A DNA stretch of 12,372 nt from UBA4661 sp002405405 (GCA_036847245.1 DAIUAL010000091.1:1-12372), one strand, 5' to 3'; positions 1 through 6,888 are shown, counted from the stretch's first letter. Made by a program: numbers and translations. The notes: generated from the letters alone by a model not told the origin.

Positions 1-26
1 AATCTTTCATTACTTTCTCTATAAGA

Positions 27-641
27 TTACAAGTTCAAAGTTTGATTAAACTTATTTCTATTTTGTTCATTTGCTACAATAAAAAACTCTGTCCTAAAAT
101 TTTTCAATTGCAAACATCTATTGAATGCACCATTGAGAGTTCCAATACTATCAACAACTTCAAAAATCTTTTGTGGAAAGCATAATCCCTTTTGATTAAA
201 CCAAATTACATCCATTCTTTTTGCTTCTTGAACAATTTCATTATAGGAAAAATTTGGCACTTCATTCATTGAAGCAATATTCAGTAAGTTCAAATTATCT
301 CTATATGTGGCAGAAGGGTCGGCTGTGTATGTCTGGAAATTCTTAAAGTTTCCAATTTCAATACAAATTCCTTCGATATATGAGTGCATTCGAACAGTAT
401 CATCCTTTTTCGGTTTTGCTTCTTCAACATAATCCTTTAAGGCATAAATACTTAATCCAATTTTTTTAAATCTTTTATTATTTCTAATTTCCCGATAAAG
501 AACACCTCTTATTCCTGCTTCCCATTCGTGAGAATTTTTCGCAGCAGGGTAGTATTTTTCAATATTTTCATAGATAATCTCTAAACTTGCAGTTCCGTGA
601 TTATCTTCCATTACTTTTTGTATTGCTTCTACTTTTGTCAT
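27..641 (-). CDS. HARE-HTH restriction endonuclease with premature stop, copy 1
   Basis: The predicted product is 204 aa and identical to the copy at 4027-4641. Residues 1-70 resemble a HARE-HTH winged-helix domain, ending in the typical IYALKDY strand. Residues about 140-200 look like a restriction-endonuclease fold, with D144 in a MDVIWF strand, E161 in IFEVVDS, and a hydrophobic FFIVA strand. The gene starts 4 bp after the truncated dam gene ends, so the two are probably co-transcribed. The reading frame stays open after the TAA at 27-29 up to the window edge; the second copy shows that it continues for 35 codons. I infer a nonsense mutation near the C-terminus. The target sequence is unknown. 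Confidence 0.7.
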   Translation of the reverse strand: MTKVEAIQKVMEDNHGTASLEIIYENIEKYYPAAKNSHEWEAGIRGVLYREIRNNKRFKKIGLSIYALKDYVEEAKPKKDDTVRMHSYIEGICIEIGNFKNFQTYTADPSATYRDNLNLLNIASMNEVPNFSYNEIVQEAKRMDVIWFNQKGLCFPQKIFEVVDSIGTLNGAFNRCLQLKNFRTEFFIVANEQNRNKFNQTLNL

Positions 642-645
642 ATTA

Positions 646-1143
646 TTAACTGATAGAACTGTTTAAGTTCGCATATCGTCCATAGGGCACATTAAATTCT
701 CCTTTTGCATTGTAGCGTATCATTCCTGAATATGCAGTCTTATTTATGAAGAAATAAAGCAAAGCATCAGAGTATTTTTTTTCAGTTAGTTCATTGAACA
801 TATCTCTGATTTGATAATACAGAGGTTCGTTTTCGTCTTCAATTCTTTTATCTGGCGTTTTACTTTTTAGTTCTTCAAAATTTTTGCGGTTTATAGCGTA
901 AACCCGCTCTATTTCCGATAATTCTTTTTTAAGTGTATCAAAGTCATTTTTTACCCCTAAATAAAACGATATGAGTTTTGAATTAATATCATTTATGATT
1001 GCTCTTTTAGGCTCTAAATGAAAAAACAACGCACCACCACCAAAAAACGGTTCAATATATCGTCCTCTATATTCGGGAATATGTTTTATCAAATGAGGTA
1101 TTTCCTTTGATTTTCCTCCTCTGTATTTTACAAGTGGTTTCAT
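646..1143 (-). CDS. Dam-type (D12 class) adenine methyltransferase, C-terminally truncated, copy 1
   Basis: This is a 165-aa N-terminal portion of an alpha-class N6-adenine methyltransferase. Visible are motif X (KYRGGKS, residues 6-12), the SAM-binding motif I (EPFFGGGAL, 31-39), NDIN around 51-54 and the conserved FFINKTAYSGMIRYN region (131-145) with NVPYGRY (151-157). Members of the family are usually about 260-290 aa and carry the catalytic DPPY motif after this point. Here the frame ends at SSIS followed by two TAA codons, so the catalytic loop is absent. The start overlaps the xre stop by 4 bp (ATGA), which suggests translational coupling. As written, the protein cannot methylate DNA by itself. 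Confidence 0.8.
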   Translation of the reverse strand: MKPLVKYRGGKSKEIPHLIKHIPEYRGRYIEPFFGGGALFFHLEPKRAIINDINSKLISFYLGVKNDFDTLKKELSEIERVYAINRKNFEELKSKTPDKRIEDENEPLYYQIRDMFNELTEKKYSDALLYFFINKTAYSGMIRYNAKGEFNVPYGRYANLNSSIS

Positions 1144-1451
1144 ACTTTGGCTGATTTACGTTTATATTGAACAATACTTTCAGCAACCACATTTAAAATT
1201 TGTGTTGCTTCTTCCTCTTCGGCAATAATGTCGTAAACCTTGTCTGCCGACCATAAACGTATCAACTCTTTCGAGTCTGCTTCAAGCAAGTCCGCAAGTA
1301 TAGTTACTTGTTCTCGTTTCGCTCGTCTGTCGCCTTTTTCAATCTTACAGTATGTTGCTGTGTCAATCTTTAAAGCAGCGGCTAACTGTCGTTGAGGGAT
1401 TTGTTTCTCCTCTCGATATGTCTTGATTTTATTACCAAAGATTGTTGACAT
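1140..1451 (-). CDS. Xre-family HTH regulator, probable RM controller, copy 1
   Basis: This 103-aa protein has a Cro/C1-type helix-turn-helix at about residues 8-62 (RQLAAALKIDTATYCKIEKG region). The C-terminal 40 residues are acidic and then basic, and not diagnostic. It is the first gene of a four-gene cluster and overlaps the dam start by ATGA. Position and size fit a C-protein-like controller that delays nuclease expression, but the tail is longer than in classic C proteins of about 80 aa. A GACA-N6-TGTC dyad sits across its own start codon, so autoregulation is plausible. Confidence 0.8.
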   Translation of the reverse strand: MSTIFGNKIKTYREEKQIPQRQLAAALKIDTATYCKIEKGDRRAKREQVTILADLLEADSKELIRLWSADKVYDIIAEEEEATQILNVVAESIVQYKRKSAKV

Positions 1452-1482
1452 AAGTTTGTCTTGACATTATTTGGCAAATATA
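1445..1482 (-). promoter_or_regulatory. Putative promoter and operator of the xre-dam-nuclease cluster, copy 1
   Basis: On the minus strand, TATATTTG (1482-1475) matches the Bacteroidota -7 box TAnnTTTG and lies 23 nt before the xre ATG. No clear -33 box is visible. The start codon is covered by an inverted repeat GACA-N6-TGTC (1447-1460) and by two direct TTGACAT repeats (1445-1451 and 1461-1467). This resembles the dyad operators of RM controller proteins, but binding is inferred. Confidence 0.45.
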
Positions 1483-1542
1483 GTCTTTTTTCTTTCGGTC
1501 GTCATTTTTTTTCACGGTCTGTCTTTTTAGGGGGACGGCTAT

Positions 1543-1922
1543 CTCGTAGCTTGACGAAAGTTTTGTCGTCTTCTTGTAATGTTGTTACTGATTTCCTCAT
1601 CCTTGTTGTATCAACATTTACGAACACCAAGAGCAGTATAAATTATGCAGGTGTAAACCTAAGAAAAATCTTTGCCCACCCAACAACAAATATTGCTTGA
1701 TACAACAGAGTGCAGTCCCTGCCACCATGCAGATCTCAAAAAATAAACTTGGTCGAGAGAAACTTTGAAGAATGCGTCTCGACAATCGTATTCACAATAG
1801 CTTTATTGGCAGGGGTATCTTTGGTTGCCACAAGTGTGCGAATGGAGAATGCGCGCAGAGCATCTTCGACTGACAGCGTTCCTTCTGCCGAATCTTTGCG
1901 TCCCGTAAAAGGAAAGGTATCG
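1543..1922 (-). repeat. gapN 3'-end plus flank repeat, copy A
   Basis: This 380-bp segment aligns with 9052-9453, the 3' end of intact gapN and its downstream flank. The coding part (1736-1921) differs at 8 of 186 positions, all synonymous. The non-coding part (1543-1735) is more diverged and has a single 21-bp unit where the resident flank has two. It begins at a shared CTCGTAG. The xre-to-chimera interval 1452-1735 shows no gene; I regard the open frames there as non-coding. Confidence 0.85.
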
Positions 1923-2074
1923 AATCCGGGTTGAACCATGCCAAATGGCATTGAGGGTCCGGGAAAAGTATGTCCTGTGCCATCTGTACCGATAAACACA
2001 TTTACAAACTTTGAGTTCTGTGCGAACACAAAGGTTGTCGATACGAGCATCAGTGTAAGAATTGTTCTGGTCAT
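1736..2074 (-). pseudogene. Chimeric fragment: GH92 alpha-mannosidase N-terminus fused in frame to GapN C-terminus, copy 1
   Basis: A frame of 112 codons. Residues 1-19 look like a signal peptide (hydrophobic core, then FVFAQ). Residues 23-52 match the N-terminal signature of GH92 alpha-1,2-mannosidases (FIGTDGTGHTFPG and MPFGMVQPG). From D52-T53 onward the next 60 residues are identical to the C-terminus of the GapN encoded at 9267-10916, including RKDSAEGTLSVEDALRAFSI. The switch lies where both families carry an Asp-Thr pair, so it looks like microhomology-driven recombination. Neither half has a catalytic site. It is probably a relic, though it could encode a small exported protein. About 216 bp upstream (2075-2291) is probably the old GH92 promoter region; I see no other gene in it. 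Confidence 0.8.
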
Positions 2075-2274
2075 TGTTGGGGGGGTATTGTCATGCAGAA
2101 TGAAGAGGTAGCAAAATAAACAATATGCGCACTCAAAGGGTCTTGATTTTGTGCGTCTTGTCATGTGCTCAAATAACACAAGGTAGTGCCGACTGCTTAA
2201 AGGTGTAAAGTTCGCATGGTGTATCGAATAGGGATAGTGATGTCGGTTTTGAGTTTTCCGTTCGGGTGGATTTT

Positions 2275-2342
2275 GCAGCACAAAACTCTCATATGAAGCA
2301 CAGATTCCGCCGCGACACCAAACGGGTATAGCGGTTCAGCCT
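2275..2342. other. Duplication junction between the GH92 upstream region and the AlwI-family gene
   Basis: At 2291/2292 the repeated sequence ends and the short spacer downstream of the AlwI-family gene begins. This is the novel joint of a head-to-tail duplication. I see no insertion-sequence ends and no target-site duplication here. The missing left end of the first unit prevents a test for microhomology. Confidence 0.6.
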
Positions 2343-3917
2343 TCATCCTGTCAGCCAGTTTAGTGCTTCTTGTGTTATTCCATTATACCAATCCACTTCG
2401 TTGTCTGTCGAAGTTGCTAATTCATTTGAACGCTCAAAAAATCGTTGAACGTGTCTTGGTTCGGGAACATAGTTTGCATTATGAGAGTCCTGAACCATTT
2501 TAATGAAAACACTCAAAGGCAATGGAACGATTGGCGAAGTCCCACCATAATATTGAATGTTCATTTTGTGTAGTGCGTAAAAATGGGCTTTGCAAGCGTC
2601 ATTTATATTTGGTGCTATAAACAAGCAGTAAGCAGGTTTTTCAGTTTCACGCTTATATTTTGCAAGGTGTCTTGTTACTGGCTCTCCTTCTGTTTCATAT
2701 TGTCGTTGTCCACCTTGCATAGTTACCTCTACTGTTAAGCCGAAGTCGCCATAATCACAAACAATGTCAGCCATATTACCCAGTGCTGTTGACATTGGAT
2801 TTCCAAAGTCATCAAATTTTAAATTGGCTTTAATTTCTCCACCGTCCAACATCGTCATTGCTCGCCAAGTGTTCCATTCCAACATAAGTGGCGTGTCGTA
2901 AAGTGAATTATCAAGTATTTGGTCAAATGTTGTTGAAATATCTTCAAAAAGTCGGTAGTCTTTGATTGCTGCAACTTGTTCCGTTATTATTTGCTCTTTT
3001 CGATTTTCTAATTGCTCTGCAAAAATGTTTTTGAGTTCTTGTAATGTTGCAGTCGCAGGAATATTGAGTTGCGGAAACTCTACTCTGATTTTTTGTTCTA
3101 ATAGTTCTCTATTGTCTGTTAGCAGTGTCGGAATTTGCGGATTACCTAGATAAGCAACATATTGACCTTCATTATCAATAAAGCAAGGTTCTCTGTCTGT
3201 GTGTTGCAAGAAATAATCAACTTCCTGAATCTTTTCAGGAACTATCGAGATAGATTTACCTAAATGAGAAATGTTTACTAAACCCGTTGCTCTCAAATAA
3301 CGAAAACAAGCATCGGCGTAATCTCTCATATTACTTGCTTTGGTGTTTAGAAATTTTGCAACCGAAGCATCATTTGTTTCTCTAGTTCGAGTGTTTCCTG
3401 AACTTATATCGGCACTGTAAATTTCTCTTAGCTGTCTGTCGAAATATTCTGCTCTAAAACGCTTGTAGTTTCCCTCATTCTGTGCTTTGGCTATCCTGAA
3501 TTGGTTGATTTTCTCAACAATTGAATCAAACTCACGGTAATCCACTAACTGCAAGCCAAATATCATTAACTCATCAAATTTCAATGAGCCAAAGTGTCTA
3601 ACGAGTCTAAAAAGTTCAAGGTATGGTTTTACCCAAAATTCTGCTGAATTTTCAGTTGATTTATGAAATGGTGAAGGAACTTGAAATTTGAGAAGTTGTC
3701 TTAAAAATATTTCGTCTTTTCTTCTTGAATTTAGGAGTTCTTCTCCTGCCAGTGTAAGTTGAATTGTCGGTGATAGAATTACAAAACCAAGTGCTTTTGG
3801 TGTAGGCAAAATTTCATCAGTACTCCATTTCCAAAAATTTTCGGCAAATTCAACCCTTTCATCATAAGGTTCTAATTGCAGCCAAAAGCTACAAAATATT
3901 TCTAAATGTTCTTTCAT
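2343..3917 (-). CDS. AlwI/BstNBI-family type II restriction endonuclease
   Basis: This 524-aa protein belongs to the AlwI/BstNBI/MlyI/PleI family of type IIS or nicking endonucleases. The C-terminal catalytic region shows LEWNTWRAM (346-354), ADIVCDY with D384, then LTVEVT with E397 and T399, and EGEPVTRH (410-417). That is the D...ExT variant of the PD-(D/E)XK core. The N-terminal 300 residues would contact DNA. Family members cut a few bases outside GGATC or GASTC-type sites, but the specificity here cannot be read from sequence. The start lies 1 bp past the TAG that ends the readthrough frame of the upstream HARE-HTH gene, so coupling was likely before that gene acquired its stop. The frame is complete. 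Only one copy is visible; the left copy would lie beyond the edge. Confidence 0.88.
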   Translation of the reverse strand: MKEHLEIFCSFWLQLEPYDERVEFAENFWKWSTDEILPTPKALGFVILSPTIQLTLAGEELLNSRRKDEIFLRQLLKFQVPSPFHKSTENSAEFWVKPYLELFRLVRHFGSLKFDELMIFGLQLVDYREFDSIVEKINQFRIAKAQNEGNYKRFRAEYFDRQLREIYSADISSGNTRTRETNDASVAKFLNTKASNMRDYADACFRYLRATGLVNISHLGKSISIVPEKIQEVDYFLQHTDREPCFIDNEGQYVAYLGNPQIPTLLTDNRELLEQKIRVEFPQLNIPATATLQELKNIFAEQLENRKEQIITEQVAAIKDYRLFEDISTTFDQILDNSLYDTPLMLEWNTWRAMTMLDGGEIKANLKFDDFGNPMSTALGNMADIVCDYGDFGLTVEVTMQGGQRQYETEGEPVTRHLAKYKRETEKPAYCLFIAPNINDACKAHFYALHKMNIQYYGGTSPIVPLPLSVFIKMVQDSHNANYVPEPRHVQRFFERSNELATSTDNEVDWYNGITQEALNWLTG

Positions 3918-3918
3918 A

Positions 3919-4026
3919 CTAAAATATCTTGCTTTCGATTCTATTTACTCGTGAAGCATTTTCGTAGAGTTCAATTATTTCATCATAATTAATAAACTTA
4001 AATCTTTCATTACTTTCTCTATAAGA
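3919..4026 (-). pseudogene. Displaced C-terminal tail of the HARE-HTH nuclease
   Basis: Directly after the TAA at 4027-4029 the same frame runs 35 codons (starting SYRESNERFKF, containing INYDEIIELYE) to a TAG at 3919-3921, 1 bp before the AlwI-family start. The tail is protein-like (RF, then aromatic, then DEII.LYE), has no start codon of its own, and restores a tight gene spacing. I infer that it is the original C-terminus, giving a 240-aa protein before the nonsense mutation. Confidence 0.65.
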
Positions 4027-4641
4027 TTACAAGTTCAAAGTTTGATTAAACTTATTTCTATTTTGTTCATTTGCTACAATAAAAAACTCTGTCCTAAAAT
4101 TTTTCAATTGCAAACATCTATTGAATGCACCATTGAGAGTTCCAATACTATCAACAACTTCAAAAATCTTTTGTGGAAAGCATAATCCCTTTTGATTAAA
4201 CCAAATTACATCCATTCTTTTTGCTTCTTGAACAATTTCATTATAGGAAAAATTTGGCACTTCATTCATTGAAGCAATATTCAGTAAGTTCAAATTATCT
4301 CTATATGTGGCAGAAGGGTCGGCTGTGTATGTCTGGAAATTCTTAAAGTTTCCAATTTCAATACAAATTCCTTCGATATATGAGTGCATTCGAACAGTAT
4401 CATCCTTTTTCGGTTTTGCTTCTTCAACATAATCCTTTAAGGCATAAATACTTAATCCAATTTTTTTAAATCTTTTATTATTTCTAATTTCCCGATAAAG
4501 AACACCTCTTATTCCTGCTTCCCATTCGTGAGAATTTTTCGCAGCAGGGTAGTATTTTTCAATATTTTCATAGATAATCTCTAAACTTGCAGTTCCGTGA
4601 TTATCTTCCATTACTTTTTGTATTGCTTCTACTTTTGTCAT
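4027..4641 (-). CDS. HARE-HTH restriction endonuclease with premature stop, copy 2
   Basis: Identical to copy 1: 204 aa with an N-terminal HARE-HTH-like winged helix (1-70) and a C-terminal restriction-endonuclease-like domain (D144, E161, the FFIVANEQNR strand and helix). HARE-HTH domains are known from restriction enzymes and chromatin proteins, and have been proposed to sense modified DNA; that role is not shown here. The gene lies between the truncated dam gene (4 bp upstream) and the AlwI-family gene. In-frame sequence continues to 3919 after the TAA at 4027-4029. The usual ExK or ExE third residue after E161 is Val, so catalysis is uncertain even without the stop. Confidence 0.72.
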   Translation of the reverse strand: MTKVEAIQKVMEDNHGTASLEIIYENIEKYYPAAKNSHEWEAGIRGVLYREIRNNKRFKKIGLSIYALKDYVEEAKPKKDDTVRMHSYIEGICIEIGNFKNFQTYTADPSATYRDNLNLLNIASMNEVPNFSYNEIVQEAKRMDVIWFNQKGLCFPQKIFEVVDSIGTLNGAFNRCLQLKNFRTEFFIVANEQNRNKFNQTLNL

Positions 4642-4645
4642 ATTA

Positions 4646-5143
4646 TTAACTGATAGAACTGTTTAAGTTCGCATATCGTCCATAGGGCACATTAAATTCT
4701 CCTTTTGCATTGTAGCGTATCATTCCTGAATATGCAGTCTTATTTATGAAGAAATAAAGCAAAGCATCAGAGTATTTTTTTTCAGTTAGTTCATTGAACA
4801 TATCTCTGATTTGATAATACAGAGGTTCGTTTTCGTCTTCAATTCTTTTATCTGGCGTTTTACTTTTTAGTTCTTCAAAATTTTTGCGGTTTATAGCGTA
4901 AACCCGCTCTATTTCCGATAATTCTTTTTTAAGTGTATCAAAGTCATTTTTTACCCCTAAATAAAACGATATGAGTTTTGAATTAATATCATTTATGATT
5001 GCTCTTTTAGGCTCTAAATGAAAAAACAACGCACCACCACCAAAAAACGGTTCAATATATCGTCCTCTATATTCGGGAATATGTTTTATCAAATGAGGTA
5101 TTTCCTTTGATTTTCCTCCTCTGTATTTTACAAGTGGTTTCAT
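4646..5143 (-). CDS. Dam-type (D12 class) adenine methyltransferase, C-terminally truncated, copy 2
   Basis: Same 165-aa product as copy 1. It contains motif X and motif I for SAM binding but ends before the catalytic DPPY. Both copies share the identical truncation, so it predates the duplication. The lost part would be about 100-120 residues. I did not find that part in another frame of the window. A split methyltransferase with its second half elsewhere is formally possible but unsupported. Confidence 0.8.
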   Translation of the reverse strand: MKPLVKYRGGKSKEIPHLIKHIPEYRGRYIEPFFGGGALFFHLEPKRAIINDINSKLISFYLGVKNDFDTLKKELSEIERVYAINRKNFEELKSKTPDKRIEDENEPLYYQIRDMFNELTEKKYSDALLYFFINKTAYSGMIRYNAKGEFNVPYGRYANLNSSIS

Positions 5144-5451
5144 ACTTTGGCTGATTTACGTTTATATTGAACAATACTTTCAGCAACCACATTTAAAATT
5201 TGTGTTGCTTCTTCCTCTTCGGCAATAATGTCGTAAACCTTGTCTGCCGACCATAAACGTATCAACTCTTTCGAGTCTGCTTCAAGCAAGTCCGCAAGTA
5301 TAGTTACTTGTTCTCGTTTCGCTCGTCTGTCGCCTTTTTCAATCTTACAGTATGTTGCTGTGTCAATCTTTAAAGCAGCGGCTAACTGTCGTTGAGGGAT
5401 TTGTTTCTCCTCTCGATATGTCTTGATTTTATTACCAAAGATTGTTGACAT
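5140..5451 (-). CDS. Xre-family HTH regulator, probable RM controller, copy 2
   Basis: Identical to copy 1: 103 aa with an N-terminal Cro/C1 helix-turn-helix. It is the first gene of the complete xre - dam fragment - HARE-HTH nuclease - AlwI-family nuclease cluster and overlaps the dam start by 4 bp. Because the nucleases sit downstream of the regulator in one apparent transcript, autorepression at the xre promoter would set nuclease levels as well. Duplication would double the dose of this regulator. Confidence 0.8.
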   Translation of the reverse strand: MSTIFGNKIKTYREEKQIPQRQLAAALKIDTATYCKIEKGDRRAKREQVTILADLLEADSKELIRLWSADKVYDIIAEEEEATQILNVVAESIVQYKRKSAKV

Positions 5452-5482
5452 AAGTTTGTCTTGACATTATTTGGCAAATATA
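5445..5482 (-). promoter_or_regulatory. Putative promoter and operator of the xre-dam-nuclease cluster, copy 2
   Basis: Same elements as in copy 1: -7 box TATATTTG (5482-5475), GACA-N6-TGTC dyad (5447-5460) over the xre start codon, and TTGACAT direct repeats (5445-5451, 5461-5467). This is the only promoter-like signal seen ahead of the complete four-gene cluster. Confidence 0.45.
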
Positions 5483-5542
5483 GTCTTTTTTCTTTCGGTC
5501 GTCATTTTTTTTCACGGTCTGTCTTTTTAGGGGGACGGCTAT

Positions 5543-5922
5543 CTCGTAGCTTGACGAAAGTTTTGTCGTCTTCTTGTAATGTTGTTACTGATTTCCTCAT
5601 CCTTGTTGTATCAACATTTACGAACACCAAGAGCAGTATAAATTATGCAGGTGTAAACCTAAGAAAAATCTTTGCCCACCCAACAACAAATATTGCTTGA
5701 TACAACAGAGTGCAGTCCCTGCCACCATGCAGATCTCAAAAAATAAACTTGGTCGAGAGAAACTTTGAAGAATGCGTCTCGACAATCGTATTCACAATAG
5801 CTTTATTGGCAGGGGTATCTTTGGTTGCCACAAGTGTGCGAATGGAGAATGCGCGCAGAGCATCTTCGACTGACAGCGTTCCTTCTGCCGAATCTTTGCG
5901 TCCCGTAAAAGGAAAGGTATCG
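5543..5922 (-). repeat. gapN 3'-end plus flank repeat, copy B
   Basis: Identical to copy A and homologous to 9052-9453. It sits between RM module 2 (to its right, beyond the chimera) and RM module 1 (to its left). The interval 5452-5735 between xre and the chimera carries only this flank and the promoter; I see no gene there. Confidence 0.85.
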
Positions 5923-6074
5923 AATCCGGGTTGAACCATGCCAAATGGCATTGAGGGTCCGGGAAAAGTATGTCCTGTGCCATCTGTACCGATAAACACA
6001 TTTACAAACTTTGAGTTCTGTGCGAACACAAAGGTTGTCGATACGAGCATCAGTGTAAGAATTGTTCTGGTCAT
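5736..6074 (-). pseudogene. Chimeric GH92 N-terminus / GapN C-terminus fragment, copy 2
   Basis: Identical to 1736-2074. I chose the ATG at 6074 because a signal peptide and the GH92 signature follow it directly. A longer open frame reaching 6338 differs between the copies at its start and has no recognisable content, so it is not used. The upstream 6075-6291 is the repeated, probably promoter-bearing, GH92 5' region. Confidence 0.8.
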
Positions 6075-6291
6075 TGTTGGGGGGGTATTGTCATGCAGAA
6101 TGAAGAGGTAGCAAAATAAACAATATGCGCACTCAAAGGGTCTTGATTTTGTGCGTCTTGTCATGTGCTCAAATAACACAAGGTAGTGCCGACTGCTTAA
6201 AGGTGTAAAGTTCGCATGGTGTATCGAATAGGGATAGTGATGTCGGTTTTGAGTTTTCCGTTCGGGTGGATTTTGCAGCACAAAACTCTCA

Positions 6292-6411
6292 ATCAAACAC
6301 AAATGCTGATAAAAGCACTGCCTGTGAACGAGCCACACTAACCCTCATTGAGGCAAACGGTTGTTATGGGGTGTTTTTCTTTCTTGTGTCATCAGGTCAT
6401 CTGCTTTGAAT
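6292..6411. other. Intergenic joint between RM module 1 array and GNAT gene
   Basis: 120 bp of unique sequence with no gene. It holds a short perfect dyad CCTCA-T-TGAGG and the octamer GTTATGGG (6363-6370), whose reverse complement CCCATAAC occurs at 9045-9052 on the other side of RM module 2. No intrinsic terminator with a convincing U-tract is seen for the GNAT gene. Confidence 0.4.
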
Positions 6412-6888
6412 TTATAATTGTTTCGTCATCTTGTAGTTTATGATTTCAACTCCTTGCCTTATGTTCGTCTGTTCTTTGAGAACAATAAATCCCTTTTTCT
6501 CAAAAAAAGGTCTTGCTGTTTTGCTTACGTCAGACTGTAAAACAGTCCCACCTTTTTTTATTGCTTCTTTTTCTATTTCACAATAGAGTTTGTCAGCAAT
6601 ACCTTGTCTTTGGTAGTCTTTGTGAACATAGAGTAAGTCTATGTAATCATTATCGTAGAGTGAAATGTAACCTACAATGTTGCCGTCAACCTCGGCAATA
6701 AGAAAATATTGTAAAGTAATGATGTCTGTCCAGCGTTGAGTGTTTTTGATTGAAGAAGTCCAAACCATAATTTGTTCTGGCGAATAGTCATCCTTACAGA
6801 TTGCCGTAATGGTGTCGACAAACATTGTCTGTATCTCTGGCAAGTCGCTAATTTTTGCAAGTCTCGTTGCTATTTTTGAATTATTCAT
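6412..6888 (-). CDS. GNAT-family N-acetyltransferase
   Basis: This 158-aa protein has the GNAT acetyl-CoA-binding motif QRQGIA (93-98) in the usual strand-loop-helix context (LLYVHKDY before, DKLYCEIEKEA after) and a C-terminal ARPFFEKKGF motif. It resembles small YafP-like acetyltransferases, and the substrate is unknown. It lies 143 bp downstream of the RM module 2 methyltransferase on the same strand and may be a passenger of that module. The weak AAAGG before the ATG could act as a ribosome binding site. The gene appears intact. Confidence 0.88.
   Translation of the reverse strand: MNNSKIATRLAKISDLPEIQTMFVDTITAICKDDYSPEQIMVWTSSIKNTQRWTDIITLQYFLIAEVDGNIVGYISLYDNDYIDLLYVHKDYQRQGIADKLYCEIEKEAIKKGGTVLQSDVSKTARPFFEKKGFIVLKEQTNIRQGVEIINYKMTKQL

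Larger units (their letters stand above)
1..2291. repeat. Left copy of a 4000-bp-period tandem duplication (partial)
   Basis: Bases 1-2291 read identically to 4001-6291 in every stretch and translated product I compared, and the offset is exactly 4000 bp. Copies diverge at 2292 versus 6292. The repeat holds the end of the HARE-HTH nuclease gene, the truncated dam gene, the Xre gene, the gapN 3' flank, the GH92-gapN chimera and its upstream region. The left boundary lies outside the window. The full unit can be read as 2292-6291. Identity implies a very recent duplication, gene conversion or an assembly artefact. Confidence 0.95.
4001..6291. repeat. Right copy of the tandem duplication
   Basis: This is the second copy of the 2291-bp identical direct repeat. 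Together with the unique segment 2292-4000 (AlwI-family nuclease gene and the tail of the HARE-HTH nuclease gene) it forms one 4000-bp unit. Downstream of 6291 the sequence enters the GNAT/RM module 2 region, so 6291 is the right end of the array. Confidence 0.95.

Noticed and set aside
1461..1700. 79-codon plus-strand open frame (and 5461-5700)
   Set aside because: It overlaps the xre promoter and the non-coding gapN flank, has no recognisable motif, and is broken in the homologous flank near 9060-9240.
1710..1934. Plus-strand open frame opposite the gapN 3' end (also 5710-5934 and 9241-9498)
   Set aside because: It is the complement of the conserved GapN coding sequence; silent changes in the gapN frame alter it, so selection acts on the other strand.
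1..6291. Insertion sequence or composite transposon made of the 2.3-kb direct repeats
   Set aside because: The repeats contain no transposase, no terminal inverted repeats and no target duplication; their content is RM and gene fragments.
5736..6338. 200-codon version of the chimera frame
   Set aside because: Its upstream part differs at the start between copies because of the duplication joint and has no motif before the signal peptide at 6074.
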